A DNA stretch of 6,190 nt from Clostridia bacterium (lineage in GTDB: Bacteria > Bacillota > Clostridia > CAKSNL01 > HGM11501). The stretch covers positions 1 to 6,190 of the forward strand of contig JAFPCL010000150.1 in the NCBI GenBank assembly GCA_017390225.1, given 5' to 3'. Positions 1 through 5,437 of the stretch are shown in pieces (the stretch's first letter is position 1; each line of letters starts with the position of its first letter). A program made the translations under genes and the position numbers. The notes beneath the pieces were generated by a model. That model did not search any database. It saw nothing but the letters and a program-made list of their open reading frames with translations, and was not told the DNA's origin.

Positions 1-60
1 ATAATTGTTTTATAAAGCGAATAATTGTTTTATAAAGCGAATAAATGCTTTATTTCTGCC
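1..60. repeat. 20-bp AT-rich tandem repeat, two exact copies plus a degenerate third
   Basis: Positions 1-20 and 21-40 are identical 20-mers beginning ATAATTG and ending AAAGCGA. Positions 41-60 match the first 13 bases of the unit at 11 positions and then diverge. Each exact unit contains the palindrome TTTATAAA (9-16 and 29-36). The array begins at the window edge, so the true copy number is unknown. It lies downstream of the minus-strand glycosidase gene. A function such as protein binding site or variable-number repeat is not shown by the sequence. I see no convincing terminator for the glycosidase gene between 1 and 106. Confidence 0.85.
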
Positions 61-106
61 ATGAAACGGTCCGTGCCTTTTTTTACATCCCCTTGAAAAC
101 AGATAT

Positions 107-1861
107 TTATTGTTCAATATAGCGATAACGGAAGCGACCGTCGGGGGCGGTGTCGCCCTTATCATAGAAATCCATGATATCGCCGTTTTGTACGCTGTTG
201 TCTGCCCATTTGAAGTCGAAGCTGTCGCCGGGCTTTAAGGACAGTGCGGACATGGGAACGCGGATGACCAAGGTGTCGTCTTGAAGCTTGATTTCAGCTT
301 CTGCGACATCCTTCCAGTTCCAGCCGCCTTCGGTGAACTGAATGTTGCAAGTGCTTTCGGTACGGGATGTGTTCAGACGATAAGAATAGCCTTCCCAACC
401 GCGGTTTTCATCGGGCGCGACATTGATGAACAGATTCATGAAGCTTTCCGTGTCTTCGCCGACCATATCGTGAACGGTTTTGACATAGAAATACAAATCT
501 TCACCGTTTCTTGCGACCTTGGCATAGGCAATATCGTTTCTGCCGGTTTCGTTGATGTAGTGGTTGGCAGCACCAAAGCCAAAGAAGTCACGAGGTCTTG
601 TGTTGCCGACGGTGGCAAAGTAGGTGGGCTGTACGCTGTCCCAGGCTTCTTCCGATGCATTCATAGACATATCGGCAACGGGAATTGCTTTGGGAACATC
701 GTTGAAACCCTTAAATTCGCGGATGTAGTTGACCATCTGGCAGTAGTAGTTGTCGTCCAGATCACCGCGCATGGGCTCGATGTCACGGGAGTATTCGGGG
801 CTGAAATTGTCGACGTAGTGCATGGTTTTTGCTTTGTCTTCGCTTTCTGTGTCGACAATATAGGTGTTACAGATGTTCTGTCCCTGTGCGGCAGGACCTT
901 CCCAACGACCTGCCCACCATTCGTTCCAGCCGGTAATCATCATAATCGGGGGCTGTTTTTCCATGGCGTGACGGAACTGCTCTTCAAAAGCAAGTCCCCA
1001 CTGGGTGACACCGTCGGTGAGACCGAAGCCAAAGTCTTGACCGGAAACGGGCTGTTTGCCGCCGGCATAGCTTCTGCCCAAGCTGGAATTGGAATGGAAG
1101 CCCGAGCACACAATCATCTGTTCCGGCTTGCCTTCGGGAGAAAGACCGTAGCCCTGGGGATACAGGTCAATCCACGGCCAGCAGTTCTTGCCTTCTCTTT
1201 CCTGATACCAATCCCATTGGGAGAATGCCCAAGATTTACGGATAGTGAAGAAATCAAAAATTTCGGGGATATCCACTTTTTCGGGATTACCGAGCACCAG
1301 CGGCTTGCCGTCAAGCATATACCACAGCTCTTTATAAAGACCCTTACTGTAGATGTTTTCCCATTCTTCGCGGAACACACGGGCATTGAGATCCGGATGG
1401 TCGCCGTTGAAGAAAACAATCTTCGGCACGGGCATGCCTTCGCGGCGTACCTGATCGAACACCTCGAATACACGCATGCTGACATGGGGATAGGTCAAAC
1501 CATTGGAGCAATCTAAGAAGATAAAGTCGATGCCGGCGGCAGAAAGCATATGGATGTGCTTGCGGATAATCCAGCTGTCGTCACTGCGATAGTAACCGAA
1601 CAGCGGCTCGCCCCAGTAGTGGGCATAGCCTAAAGGACCTTCGGTTACCATATCCCAAACAGCATCCAAACCACCTTCATGGTATGCTTTGTTGTGGTCA
1701 TAGATATTTCCCTGCTTAACTTCATGCCACAGGAAATAAAAAATACCGACTTGTTTGCCGTTGGGCGCACCGGTGATTTCGTAAGAAGGGGTTTTTCTTC
1801 CCAGCTTGTCGGTTTGCACCCAAGTGCTGTACATGTCGGAACGGTTCATTTGCTTTTTCAT
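107..1861 (-). CDS. Glycoside hydrolase family 71/99-like protein with C-terminal CBM9/DOMON-like domain
   Basis: Encodes 584 residues. The N-terminal two thirds (about 36-385) read as a TIM-barrel glycosidase of the GH71/GH99/WbsX-like type. It opens with GIFYFLWHE (39-47), followed by HYWGEPLFGYYRSDD (81-95), FLDCSNG (115-121) and MITGWNEWWAGRWEG (308-322). The GWNEW motif is typical of GH99/WbsX-like proteins. Residues about 395-584 are beta-rich, with YAKVARNGEDLYFYV near 446-460 and GWEGYSYRLN near 488-497, and resemble CBM9/DOMON-like sugar-binding domains. The likely role is cleavage of a mannan- or glucan-like glycan; substrate and catalytic residues cannot be fixed from here. No signal peptide is present, so the protein is predicted cytoplasmic, which is odd for a carbohydrate-binding hydrolase. 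The ATG at 1861 is supported by GAGG at 1871-1874 with a 9-nt spacer. It has its own promoter and follows the LRR gene terminator, so it is probably monocistronic. Gene reality is near certain; the family call is moderate. Confidence 0.8.
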   Translation of the reverse strand: MKKQMNRSDMYSTWVQTDKLGRKTPSYEITGAPNGKQVGIFYFLWHEVKQGNIYDHNKAYHEGGLDAVWDMVTEGPLGYAHYWGEPLFGYYRSDDSWIIRKHIHMLSAAGIDFIFLDCSNGLTYPHVSMRVFEVFDQVRREGMPVPKIVFFNGDHPDLNARVFREEWENIYSKGLYKELWYMLDGKPLVLGNPEKVDIPEIFDFFTIRKSWAFSQWDWYQEREGKNCWPWIDLYPQGYGLSPEGKPEQMIVCSGFHSNSSLGRSYAGGKQPVSGQDFGFGLTDGVTQWGLAFEEQFRHAMEKQPPIMMITGWNEWWAGRWEGPAAQGQNICNTYIVDTESEDKAKTMHYVDNFSPEYSRDIEPMRGDLDDNYYCQMVNYIREFKGFNDVPKAIPVADMSMNASEEAWDSVQPTYFATVGNTRPRDFFGFGAANHYINETGRNDIAYAKVARNGEDLYFYVKTVHDMVGEDTESFMNLFINVAPDENRGWEGYSYRLNTSRTESTCNIQFTEGGWNWKDVAEAEIKLQDDTLVIRVPMSALSLKPGDSFDFKWADNSVQNGDIMDFYDKGDTAPDGRFRYRYIEQ

Positions 1862-1904
1862 TATTATCTACCTCGTTTAATTGCAGAAAAACTGCTTTTT
1901 GTAT

Positions 1905-1933
1905 ATAATAACTGTTTAATAATGATTTGTCAA
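1905..1933 (-). promoter_or_regulatory. Sigma-A-type promoter of the glycosidase gene
   Basis: On the minus strand a perfect -35 TTGACA (1928-1933) is followed by a 17-nt spacer and a -10 TATTAT (1905-1910), one base from consensus. The transcript leader of about 35-40 nt contains a small inverted repeat GCAG-N5-CTGC (1883-1895) just before the ribosome binding site. That repeat could be an operator half-site pair or chance. I saw no clear catabolite-repression (cre) site here. Confidence 0.8.
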
Positions 1934-1962
1934 GGGGAAAGTCGGTATTTTCAACAAATTTT

Positions 1963-1991
1963 AAAAAGCTTCGCCGGGTGCAAAGCTTTTT
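1963..1991 (-). terminator. Intrinsic terminator of the LRR protein gene
   Basis: Read on the minus strand, a 12-bp stem (AAAAAGCTTTGC pairing with GCGAAGCTTTTT, one G-U wobble) closes a 5-nt loop. It runs into TTTTTAAAATTTG. It starts 4 nt after the LRR stop codon and lies upstream of the glycosidase promoter, separating the two minus-strand transcription units. The stem flanks are A/T rich on both sides, so some activity on the plus strand is possible. Confidence 0.8.
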
Positions 1992-1994
1992 GGT

Positions 1995-3170
1995 TTAATA
2001 AATCACGGTATCGCTGTTTGCCAGAGGAGTAAAGCACTCTATAGTGTGCCACAAAACAACGCCGACGGTTCCGCTTTCGGGTGCGGAGATTGTGACGTTG
2101 GCAGAGGTCTCGGTATAGGAAATCGGCTGTTTCTTCATGGTTACGAAGCGACCGCTGTGATCATAGATAGCAGTGATTAATATGCCATCTGCCGGCTTTT
2201 CTTTGGCAACGGAGAGCGACAACATCCCTTTTTTATATGCAGTATCAACAATATATAATGTTTCCTCACATTTTACGGTTGCATAATCAAGACCATCGTT
2301 GTCTTCCAAAACGGTAATCTTCGCCCATTCCGACGAATTTCCTTTGAAAGTCACGGTTGTCAGAGAAGTGCAGTATAAAAAAGCACGTTTGTCAATGGAA
2401 GTCAATGTGCGAGGCAAGGTGACGGAGGCAATGGGCGTATAAGAGAACGTACCGGCAGGCAGAGTGGTAATCGGACATAAGATGGTTGCATTTTTCAATC
2501 GGGAACAGTTGGAAAATATAAATTCGCCCAAGGTTTCCACGGAGGCGGGAATGGTGATATCCTCTAACGAATAACAAGCATAAAAGCAGTTGCTTCCTAT
2601 GGTTTTCAGTCCTTTTCCGAATCGGACGGTTTTTAAACTGTCGCAGGTGTTAAAGACATGGATGCCCAGCGTAGTGAGGGAATCGGGAAAAACGATGCCT
2701 CTCAGATTATAGCAACGGCTGAAGGCGTAATTGTCGATGCTCTTCACCCCTTCGCCGAAGGTTACGGAAATCAAAGCCGTTGCACGGAAAAAAGCATGAT
2801 CTCCGATGTATTCAACATTCCCGGGAATTTGGACACTCATCAGTTTAGCGTTGTCGTAAAAAGAATAGTTACCGATGGATGAGACGGAAGAACCGATAGA
2901 AACCCCGGTCAAATTCGGCAGGGAGGAGAAGGCATAATCGCCGATATGGGTGACATCGCCTGTCACGGTAACGAAAATGATATTGTCGCGGTTTGCATAC
3001 CACGGTGTTTGTGCGGCGGAGGTATAGTCCGCCATGGCACCCGAACCGTTTACATACAGTGTGCCGCTTCGGATCTCCCAGGACACGGCGGCATGACACA
3101 CAAGGAAACTGCCGGAAAAAATAAACAGGAGAGCAAAAAGAAAAAAGAACTTTTTATATTTCAATGACAT
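1995..3170 (-). CDS. Secreted BspA-type (LRR_5) leucine-rich repeat protein
   Basis: Encodes 391 residues. The N-terminus is a clear signal peptide: basic n-region (K4, K6, K7), hydrophobic core 8-24, probable cleavage around CHA-A (25-28). Mature residues 29-75 carry the WEI-SGTLYVNGSGAM lead-in seen in many BspA-like clostridial proteins. Nine LRR_5 units of 22-23 residues follow, beginning at 76, 99, 122, 145, 168, 191, 214, 237 and 259. They have the pattern IGxYAFxxCxxLxxVxIPxxVxx. Residues about 303-391 form a separate beta-rich domain ending VGVVLWHTIECFTPLA, which resembles the 'vkaFlWdsl..mkPl' C-terminal domain of clostridial extracellular proteins. There is no LPXTG motif, SLH domain or C-terminal membrane anchor. 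Such proteins are generally linked to surface adhesion or binding; the ligand here is unknown. The ATG start is supported by GGGAGG at 3178-3183 with a 7-nt spacer. Confidence 0.9.
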   Translation of the reverse strand: MSLKYKKFFFLFALLFIFSGSFLVCHAAVSWEIRSGTLYVNGSGAMADYTSAAQTPWYANRDNIIFVTVTGDVTHIGDYAFSSLPNLTGVSIGSSVSSIGNYSFYDNAKLMSVQIPGNVEYIGDHAFFRATALISVTFGEGVKSIDNYAFSRCYNLRGIVFPDSLTTLGIHVFNTCDSLKTVRFGKGLKTIGSNCFYACYSLEDITIPASVETLGEFIFSNCSRLKNATILCPITTLPAGTFSYTPIASVTLPRTLTSIDKRAFLYCTSLTTVTFKGNSSEWAKITVLEDNDGLDYATVKCEETLYIVDTAYKKGMLSLSVAKEKPADGILITAIYDHSGRFVTMKKQPISYTETSANVTISAPESGTVGVVLWHTIECFTPLANSDTVIY

Positions 3171-3214
3171 TGTGATTCCTCCCGTGTCTGCAAAAGTTTA
3201 AATAAATCTTTAAG

Positions 3215-3243
3215 AATATAGCATAAAAATTAGAAAAAGTCCA
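3215..3243 (-). promoter_or_regulatory. Extended -10 promoter of the LRR protein gene
   Basis: On the minus strand, -35 TGGACT (3238-3243, four of six consensus bases) is spaced 17 nt from -10 TATATT (3215-3220). The -10 is preceded by TGC, giving an extended TGn element. The predicted leader is about 40 nt, and GGGAGG lies close to the ATG. It diverges from the M23 peptidase promoter on the other strand. Confidence 0.65.
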
Positions 3244-3301
3244 TGCTTTTCATAAAATATTTACAATGAATGTTGCTGGGTTTTTGAAGAGGGAATTAAA
3301 A

Positions 3302-3318
3302 ATTACAAAAAGATTACA
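3302..3318 (-). promoter_or_regulatory. WalR/YycF-like direct-repeat box TGTAAT-N5-TGTAAT
   Basis: The minus strand reads TGTAAT, five bases (CTTTT), TGTAAT. This exactly fits the published WalR (YycF) consensus TGTWAH-N5-TGTWAH, the essential cell-wall-homeostasis response regulator of Firmicutes that controls peptidoglycan hydrolase genes. A third, weaker unit (ATTAAA on the plus strand, 3324-3329) continues the 11-bp phasing. The box ends 18 bp upstream of the -35 of an M23 peptidase gene, a typical WalR target class. It is oriented opposite to that gene. Because the sequence is A/T rich, chance occurrence is possible. Confidence 0.45.
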
Positions 3319-3336
3319 AAAAAATTAAATAAATGC

Positions 3337-3365
3337 TTTACAAATGACATAAAATGTGGTATAGT
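3337..3365 (+). promoter_or_regulatory. Promoter of the M23 peptidase-rlmH unit
   Basis: -35 TTTACA (3337-3342) is separated by 17 nt from -10 TATAGT (3360-3365), which has a TGG extension immediately upstream (3357-3359). Transcription would begin near 3372, giving a short leader of about 18 nt. An in-frame ATG at 3354 overlaps the -10 region, so it would not be in the mRNA and is not the start. Confidence 0.75.
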
Positions 3366-3389
3366 ATTGCCCGAAAAGGAGTTGTATAC

Positions 3390-4370
3390 ATGCGTTTTCT
3401 GAAGAAAATCGATGAATTAAATGTGACGAAAAATCGACATTTTATGCATATTATGGTGTTTGTTCTTTGCTGTGCGCTGTGCGCCGCCATGTTGCCGCTG
3501 GCACCGTCCACGCAAGCGGCGGAAGAGCCTTGCACCGCTGTTTTTAAAAACGGAGAGTTCTTGTTTGCTGTGTCCACACAGCAGGCGGCAAAGAATGTGC
3601 TGGATCGTTATTGCGGTGACTTTCTTGGCACAGATCCGCAGTTTGACGGTCAGGTGACCATTGAAGACGTGCAGGCAAAAAAGCATATGATTTTAAGTGA
3701 AGACGAAGCATATGCACTTTTAAAAGACGGGGACTTTTTATCTGTTATCACCGTGGCATATAAAACGGTGGAAGAAACGGTGGCGTACACGGAGGAAGAG
3801 CTTCGGGATGATACGTTATACGCGGGCGACCGTGTGATTTTATGTGAAGGCAGAAACGGATTGCAGTCCAAAGAAGTGCATACATTTTATAAAAACGGCA
3901 TTCTGCAAGAAAGCCGGGTGCAGGCAATGGAGCTTGTCAAGCCGGCCGTGCATCAGGTGGTGCGTGTGGGCACCAAGCCCCGCCCTTCGGATATAGGCAC
4001 GGGGGAAATGGCAACGCCTTGCGCAGGCCGCTTTGAATCGCCCTTCGGTGCGCGCTGGGGCAGACAGCATAAAGGCGTGGATATCAGCAATGCAACAGAT
4101 ACGCCCATTTATGCGGCAGACAACGGCAGAGTCATTTATGCAGGCTTTATGAGCGGCTTCGGTCAGCTCATCCAGGTCGATCATAATAACGGACTGGTGA
4201 CGTATTATGCACACCTCAACACCATGCATGTCAGTGTGGGTGATGTGGTGGAAAAGGGACAGCACATCGGCGGCATGGGAGCCACCGGCAATGTCACGGG
4301 GACACATCTTCATTTTGAAGTGCGTCAAAACGGCGTGGCAGTTGATCCGCTCTCTTATGTAGGGTTTTAA
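3390..4370 (+). CDS. Secreted G5 domain / M23 family metallopeptidase (peptidoglycan endopeptidase)
   Basis: Encodes 326 residues from the ATG at 3390, chosen because AAGGAG (3376-3381) lies 8 nt upstream. The N-terminus has a long polar n-region (1-19), a hydrophobic core (20-38) and a possible signal cleavage after TQA (41-43), so the protein is exported or membrane-tethered. Residues about 120-196 form a G5 domain (YKTVEETVAY ... VGTKPR), a module associated with cell-wall or glycan binding. Residues about 210-326 are the LytM-type M23 peptidase. The zinc ligands H227 and D231 are in HKGVD and H308 is in HLHFE (H306 and H308), with the additional conserved catalytic H275 in YYAHLN. All key residues are present, so it should be an active endopeptidase cutting peptide cross-links. 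It is followed after 3 bp by rlmH and is probably cotranscribed with it. A WalR-like box upstream suggests cell-wall stress control. Confidence 0.92.
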   Translation: MRFLKKIDELNVTKNRHFMHIMVFVLCCALCAAMLPLAPSTQAAEEPCTAVFKNGEFLFAVSTQQAAKNVLDRYCGDFLGTDPQFDGQVTIEDVQAKKHMILSEDEAYALLKDGDFLSVITVAYKTVEETVAYTEEELRDDTLYAGDRVILCEGRNGLQSKEVHTFYKNGILQESRVQAMELVKPAVHQVVRVGTKPRPSDIGTGEMATPCAGRFESPFGARWGRQHKGVDISNATDTPIYAADNGRVIYAGFMSGFGQLIQVDHNNGLVTYYAHLNTMHVSVGDVVEKGQHIGGMGATGNVTGTHLHFEVRQNGVAVDPLSYVGF

Positions 4371-4373
4371 TCC

Positions 4374-4853
4374 ATGCGGTTTACGATTGTTTGTGTCGGT
4401 AAAATGACCGAAGAATATTACAGGGCGGCGGCAAAGGAATATGAAAAGCGCCTGTCCCGTTTCGGGAAAACGGAAATTATCGAGCTCCCTGATGAAAAAG
4501 AACCGAATCATATGTCGGAGGGTGCGATTCGTGACATATTAAAAAAAGAGGGCGTGCGTGTGCGTGCGGCAATTCCCAAAGGGGCCTATGTCATCTGCCT
4601 TGCCATCGGCGGAAAAAAGCTTTCCAGTGAAGGCTTTGCCGCCCATCTGGATGCTTTGGCAAACGGAGGCGTGTCCCACGTTGTGTTTTTGATCGGCGGT
4701 TCGGTGGGGCTGGAAGAATCCATCATCAAAGAAGCGGATTTTCGGCTCAGCTTTTCGGATATGACGTTTCCGCATCGGCTGATGCGTGTGATTCTGCTGG
4801 AGCAGGTTTATCGTGCTTGCAAGATCAATGCAAACGAGAGTTATCATAAATAA
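4374..4853 (+). CDS. rlmH: 23S rRNA (pseudouridine(1915)-N3)-methyltransferase RlmH
   Basis: Encodes 159 residues, the usual length for this SPOUT-fold methyltransferase. RlmH uses S-adenosylmethionine to methylate N3 of pseudouridine 1915 in helix 69 of 23S rRNA on assembled 70S ribosomes. Family hallmarks are visible: the start MRFTIVCVGK, LAIGGKKLSSEGFA (76-89), FLIGGSVGLEE (105-115) in the trefoil-knot cofactor site, and a C-terminus with FPHRLMRVILLEQVYRA and a terminal YHK. The C-terminus reads INANESYHK where many homologues have a form like INRGEPYHK, a mild variation. Only 3 bp separate it from the M23 gene, and the nearest Shine-Dalgarno-like sequence is a weak AGGG at 4361-4364. 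Translation may therefore depend on coupling to the upstream gene. Its stop lies 3 bp from the stop of a convergent small gene. Confidence 0.96.
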   Translation: MRFTIVCVGKMTEEYYRAAAKEYEKRLSRFGKTEIIELPDEKEPNHMSEGAIRDILKKEGVRVRAAIPKGAYVICLAIGGKKLSSEGFAAHLDALANGGVSHVVFLIGGSVGLEESIIKEADFRLSFSDMTFPHRLMRVILLEQVYRACKINANESYHK

Positions 4854-4856
4854 ATT

Positions 4857-5054
4857 TTATAAAAACAATAAAGCGGCAAGGAGCAAAGGCAAGGTTTTGT
4901 CTTGCTCCTTGCCGTCTTTCAGGAAAAGGAAGAGAAGGGCAAGAAGAAGGATATCGTCTTCTTTGAGATTGCCGAAAGAAAAAGCAGGGCTTGTGCGAAA
5001 GGGAAAGTCCGAAAGCGGCGGAAAGTCCGAAGCACGATAAGGGCGCGTTGCCAA
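4857..5054 (-). CDS. Small leucine-rich hydrophobic-tail protein, third gene of a small-protein operon
   Basis: Encodes 65 residues from a TTG start. I recognise no named family. Residues 1-30 are proline/aromatic rich and include a repeated SDFP (9-12 and 15-18). Residues 34-45 (DILLLALLFLFL) and 55-65 (LPLLLAALLFL) are two hydrophobic leucine stretches flanking a charged linker DGKEQDK. Many clostridial short proteins end in a similar 'DDLLLLGLLFLLL-charged-LLLLLLLLL' pattern, from memory of the family style rather than a search. The start is well supported: AGGAGG (5063-5068) overlaps the upstream stop codon and sits 8 nt from the TTG. The gap to the upstream gene is 13 nt, so the genes are cotranscribed. 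The last codons form an intrinsic terminator. A membrane-associated role is inferred from hydrophobicity only. Confidence 0.62.
   Translation of the reverse strand: MATRPYRASDFPPLSDFPFRTSPAFSFGNLKEDDILLLALLFLFLKDGKEQDKTLPLLLAALLFL
4874..4914 (-). terminator. Intrinsic terminator embedded in the end of the 65-aa gene; may act on both strands
   Basis: A perfect 13-bp inverted repeat, CGGCAAGGAGCAA and TTGCTCCTTGCCG, flanks a 15-nt loop. On the minus strand it is followed by CTTTATTGTTTTTATAAAATT, a good U-rich tail, so it ends the three-gene operon. On the plus strand it is followed only by TCTTTC, a weaker tail, but it is the only hairpin after rlmH and may also end that unit. The stem and U-tract are coding, specifying the last ~20 residues of the small gene through its TAA stop. 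Confidence 0.8.
5002..5031. repeat. 12-bp direct repeat at 18-bp period inside the 65-aa gene
   Basis: GGAAAGTCCGAA occurs at 5002-5013 and 5020-5031. In the minus-strand gene it encodes the repeated tetrapeptide SDFP within a six-residue period. An in-frame 18-bp period is what a small coding duplication would leave. Confidence 0.7.
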
Positions 5055-5062
5055 CGAAAAAA

Positions 5063-5068
5063 CCTCCT
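5063..5068 (-). promoter_or_regulatory. Ribosome binding site that fixes the TTG start of the 65-aa gene
   Basis: The minus strand reads TGAGGAGG: the last base of the upstream TGA stop is the first base of AGGAGG. An 8-nt spacer (TTTTTTCG) leads to TTG at 5052-5054. Optimal sequence and spacing at an otherwise easily missed start is the main support for this gene. Confidence 0.75.
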
Positions 5069-5418
5069 CACGATAAAATGCCGGTGAGATCCAGCTCTTT
5101 TAAAATACCGGTCAGCTTGGAAAAACGAAGCATTTTGACCAGGGAATCCACATTTTGGGCACGATGTTCGTTTAAAAAGGGTTTGAGCGCCAAAAGAAGA
5201 TCAATCCGATTGTCCCGTCCGTTGCGGATGGTGTCGTATGAGCTTTTGAGCTTCATGATTTTTTGCAGATCGATTCCTTCGGGCAAAACGGACGGCGCCG
5301 ATTCGCTTTTTTTGTCGCCACCCGTTAAAGCCTCCAAAGCGCCGGAGAGCTGCTCCGTTACACCCGGGGTGCTCAAAAGGGATTCCAGCATTTGATTGAG
5401 ATCCGGCGTATCTGCCAC
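5068..5418 (-). CDS. Conserved hypothetical small helical protein, second gene of the small-protein operon
   Basis: Encodes 116 residues from a GTG start at 5416-5418. AAAGGAGT at 5427-5434 places AGGAG 9 nt upstream. The protein is soluble-looking, with no signal peptide or membrane segment. Residues 6-32 are probably helical, 33-50 form a low-complexity linker (GGDKKSESAPS), and 51-116 are helical. The core DNRIDLLLALKPFLNEHR (69-86) followed by VDSLVKMLRFSKL (90-102) resembles a recurring motif I associate with short uncharacterised clostridial proteins (KPFL-x-x-x-R followed by a KxLRLxKL-like segment). No catalytic residues are recognisable. It starts 19 nt after the 72-aa gene and ends 13 nt before the 65-aa gene, so the three are very likely one transcript. 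A scaffolding or protein-protein role is a guess only. Confidence 0.8.
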   Translation of the reverse strand: MADTPDLNQMLESLLSTPGVTEQLSGALEALTGGDKKSESAPSVLPEGIDLQKIMKLKSSYDTIRNGRDNRIDLLLALKPFLNEHRAQNVDSLVKMLRFSKLTGILKELDLTGILS

Positions 5419-5437
5419 AAAATGTCACTCCTTTGGT

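Noticed and set aside
40..52. A 13-mer AATAAATGCTTTA shared between 40-52 and 3328-3340
   Set aside because: It is short and A/T rich, and the surrounding bases do not match. A chance match of this size is plausible in 6 kb of A/T-rich intergenic DNA.
281..1516. A 411-codon plus-strand open frame opposite the glycosidase gene
   Set aside because: It lies entirely antisense to a protein with clear family motifs, has no good ribosome binding site, and its product is a low-information mix of Val/Ile/Phe/His/Gly with no recognisable domain. It is a shadow of the codon bias of the real gene.
1883..1900. GCAG-N5-CTGC followed by TTTTT as a plus-strand terminator
   Set aside because: The stem is only 4 bp and no plus-strand gene ends nearby. 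It is kept only as a possible leader element of the glycosidase gene.
3354..3389. Upstream ATG at 3354 as the start of the M23 protein
   Set aside because: It overlaps the spacer and -10 of the promoter (3337-3365) and lacks a ribosome binding site. The ATG at 3390 has AAGGAG at ideal spacing and begins a normal signal peptide.
3840..4511. A 223-codon minus-strand open frame opposite the M23 gene and the start of rlmH
   Set aside because: Both plus-strand genes are well supported by catalytic motifs. The antisense product is His/Cys/Arg rich with no family resemblance and spans two genes.
4916..5050. Purine-rich stretch on the plus strand as a non-coding or degenerate region
   Set aside because: The purine bias is explained by the pyrimidine-rich codons (Leu, Phe, Ser, Pro) of the 65-aa gene on the minus strand.
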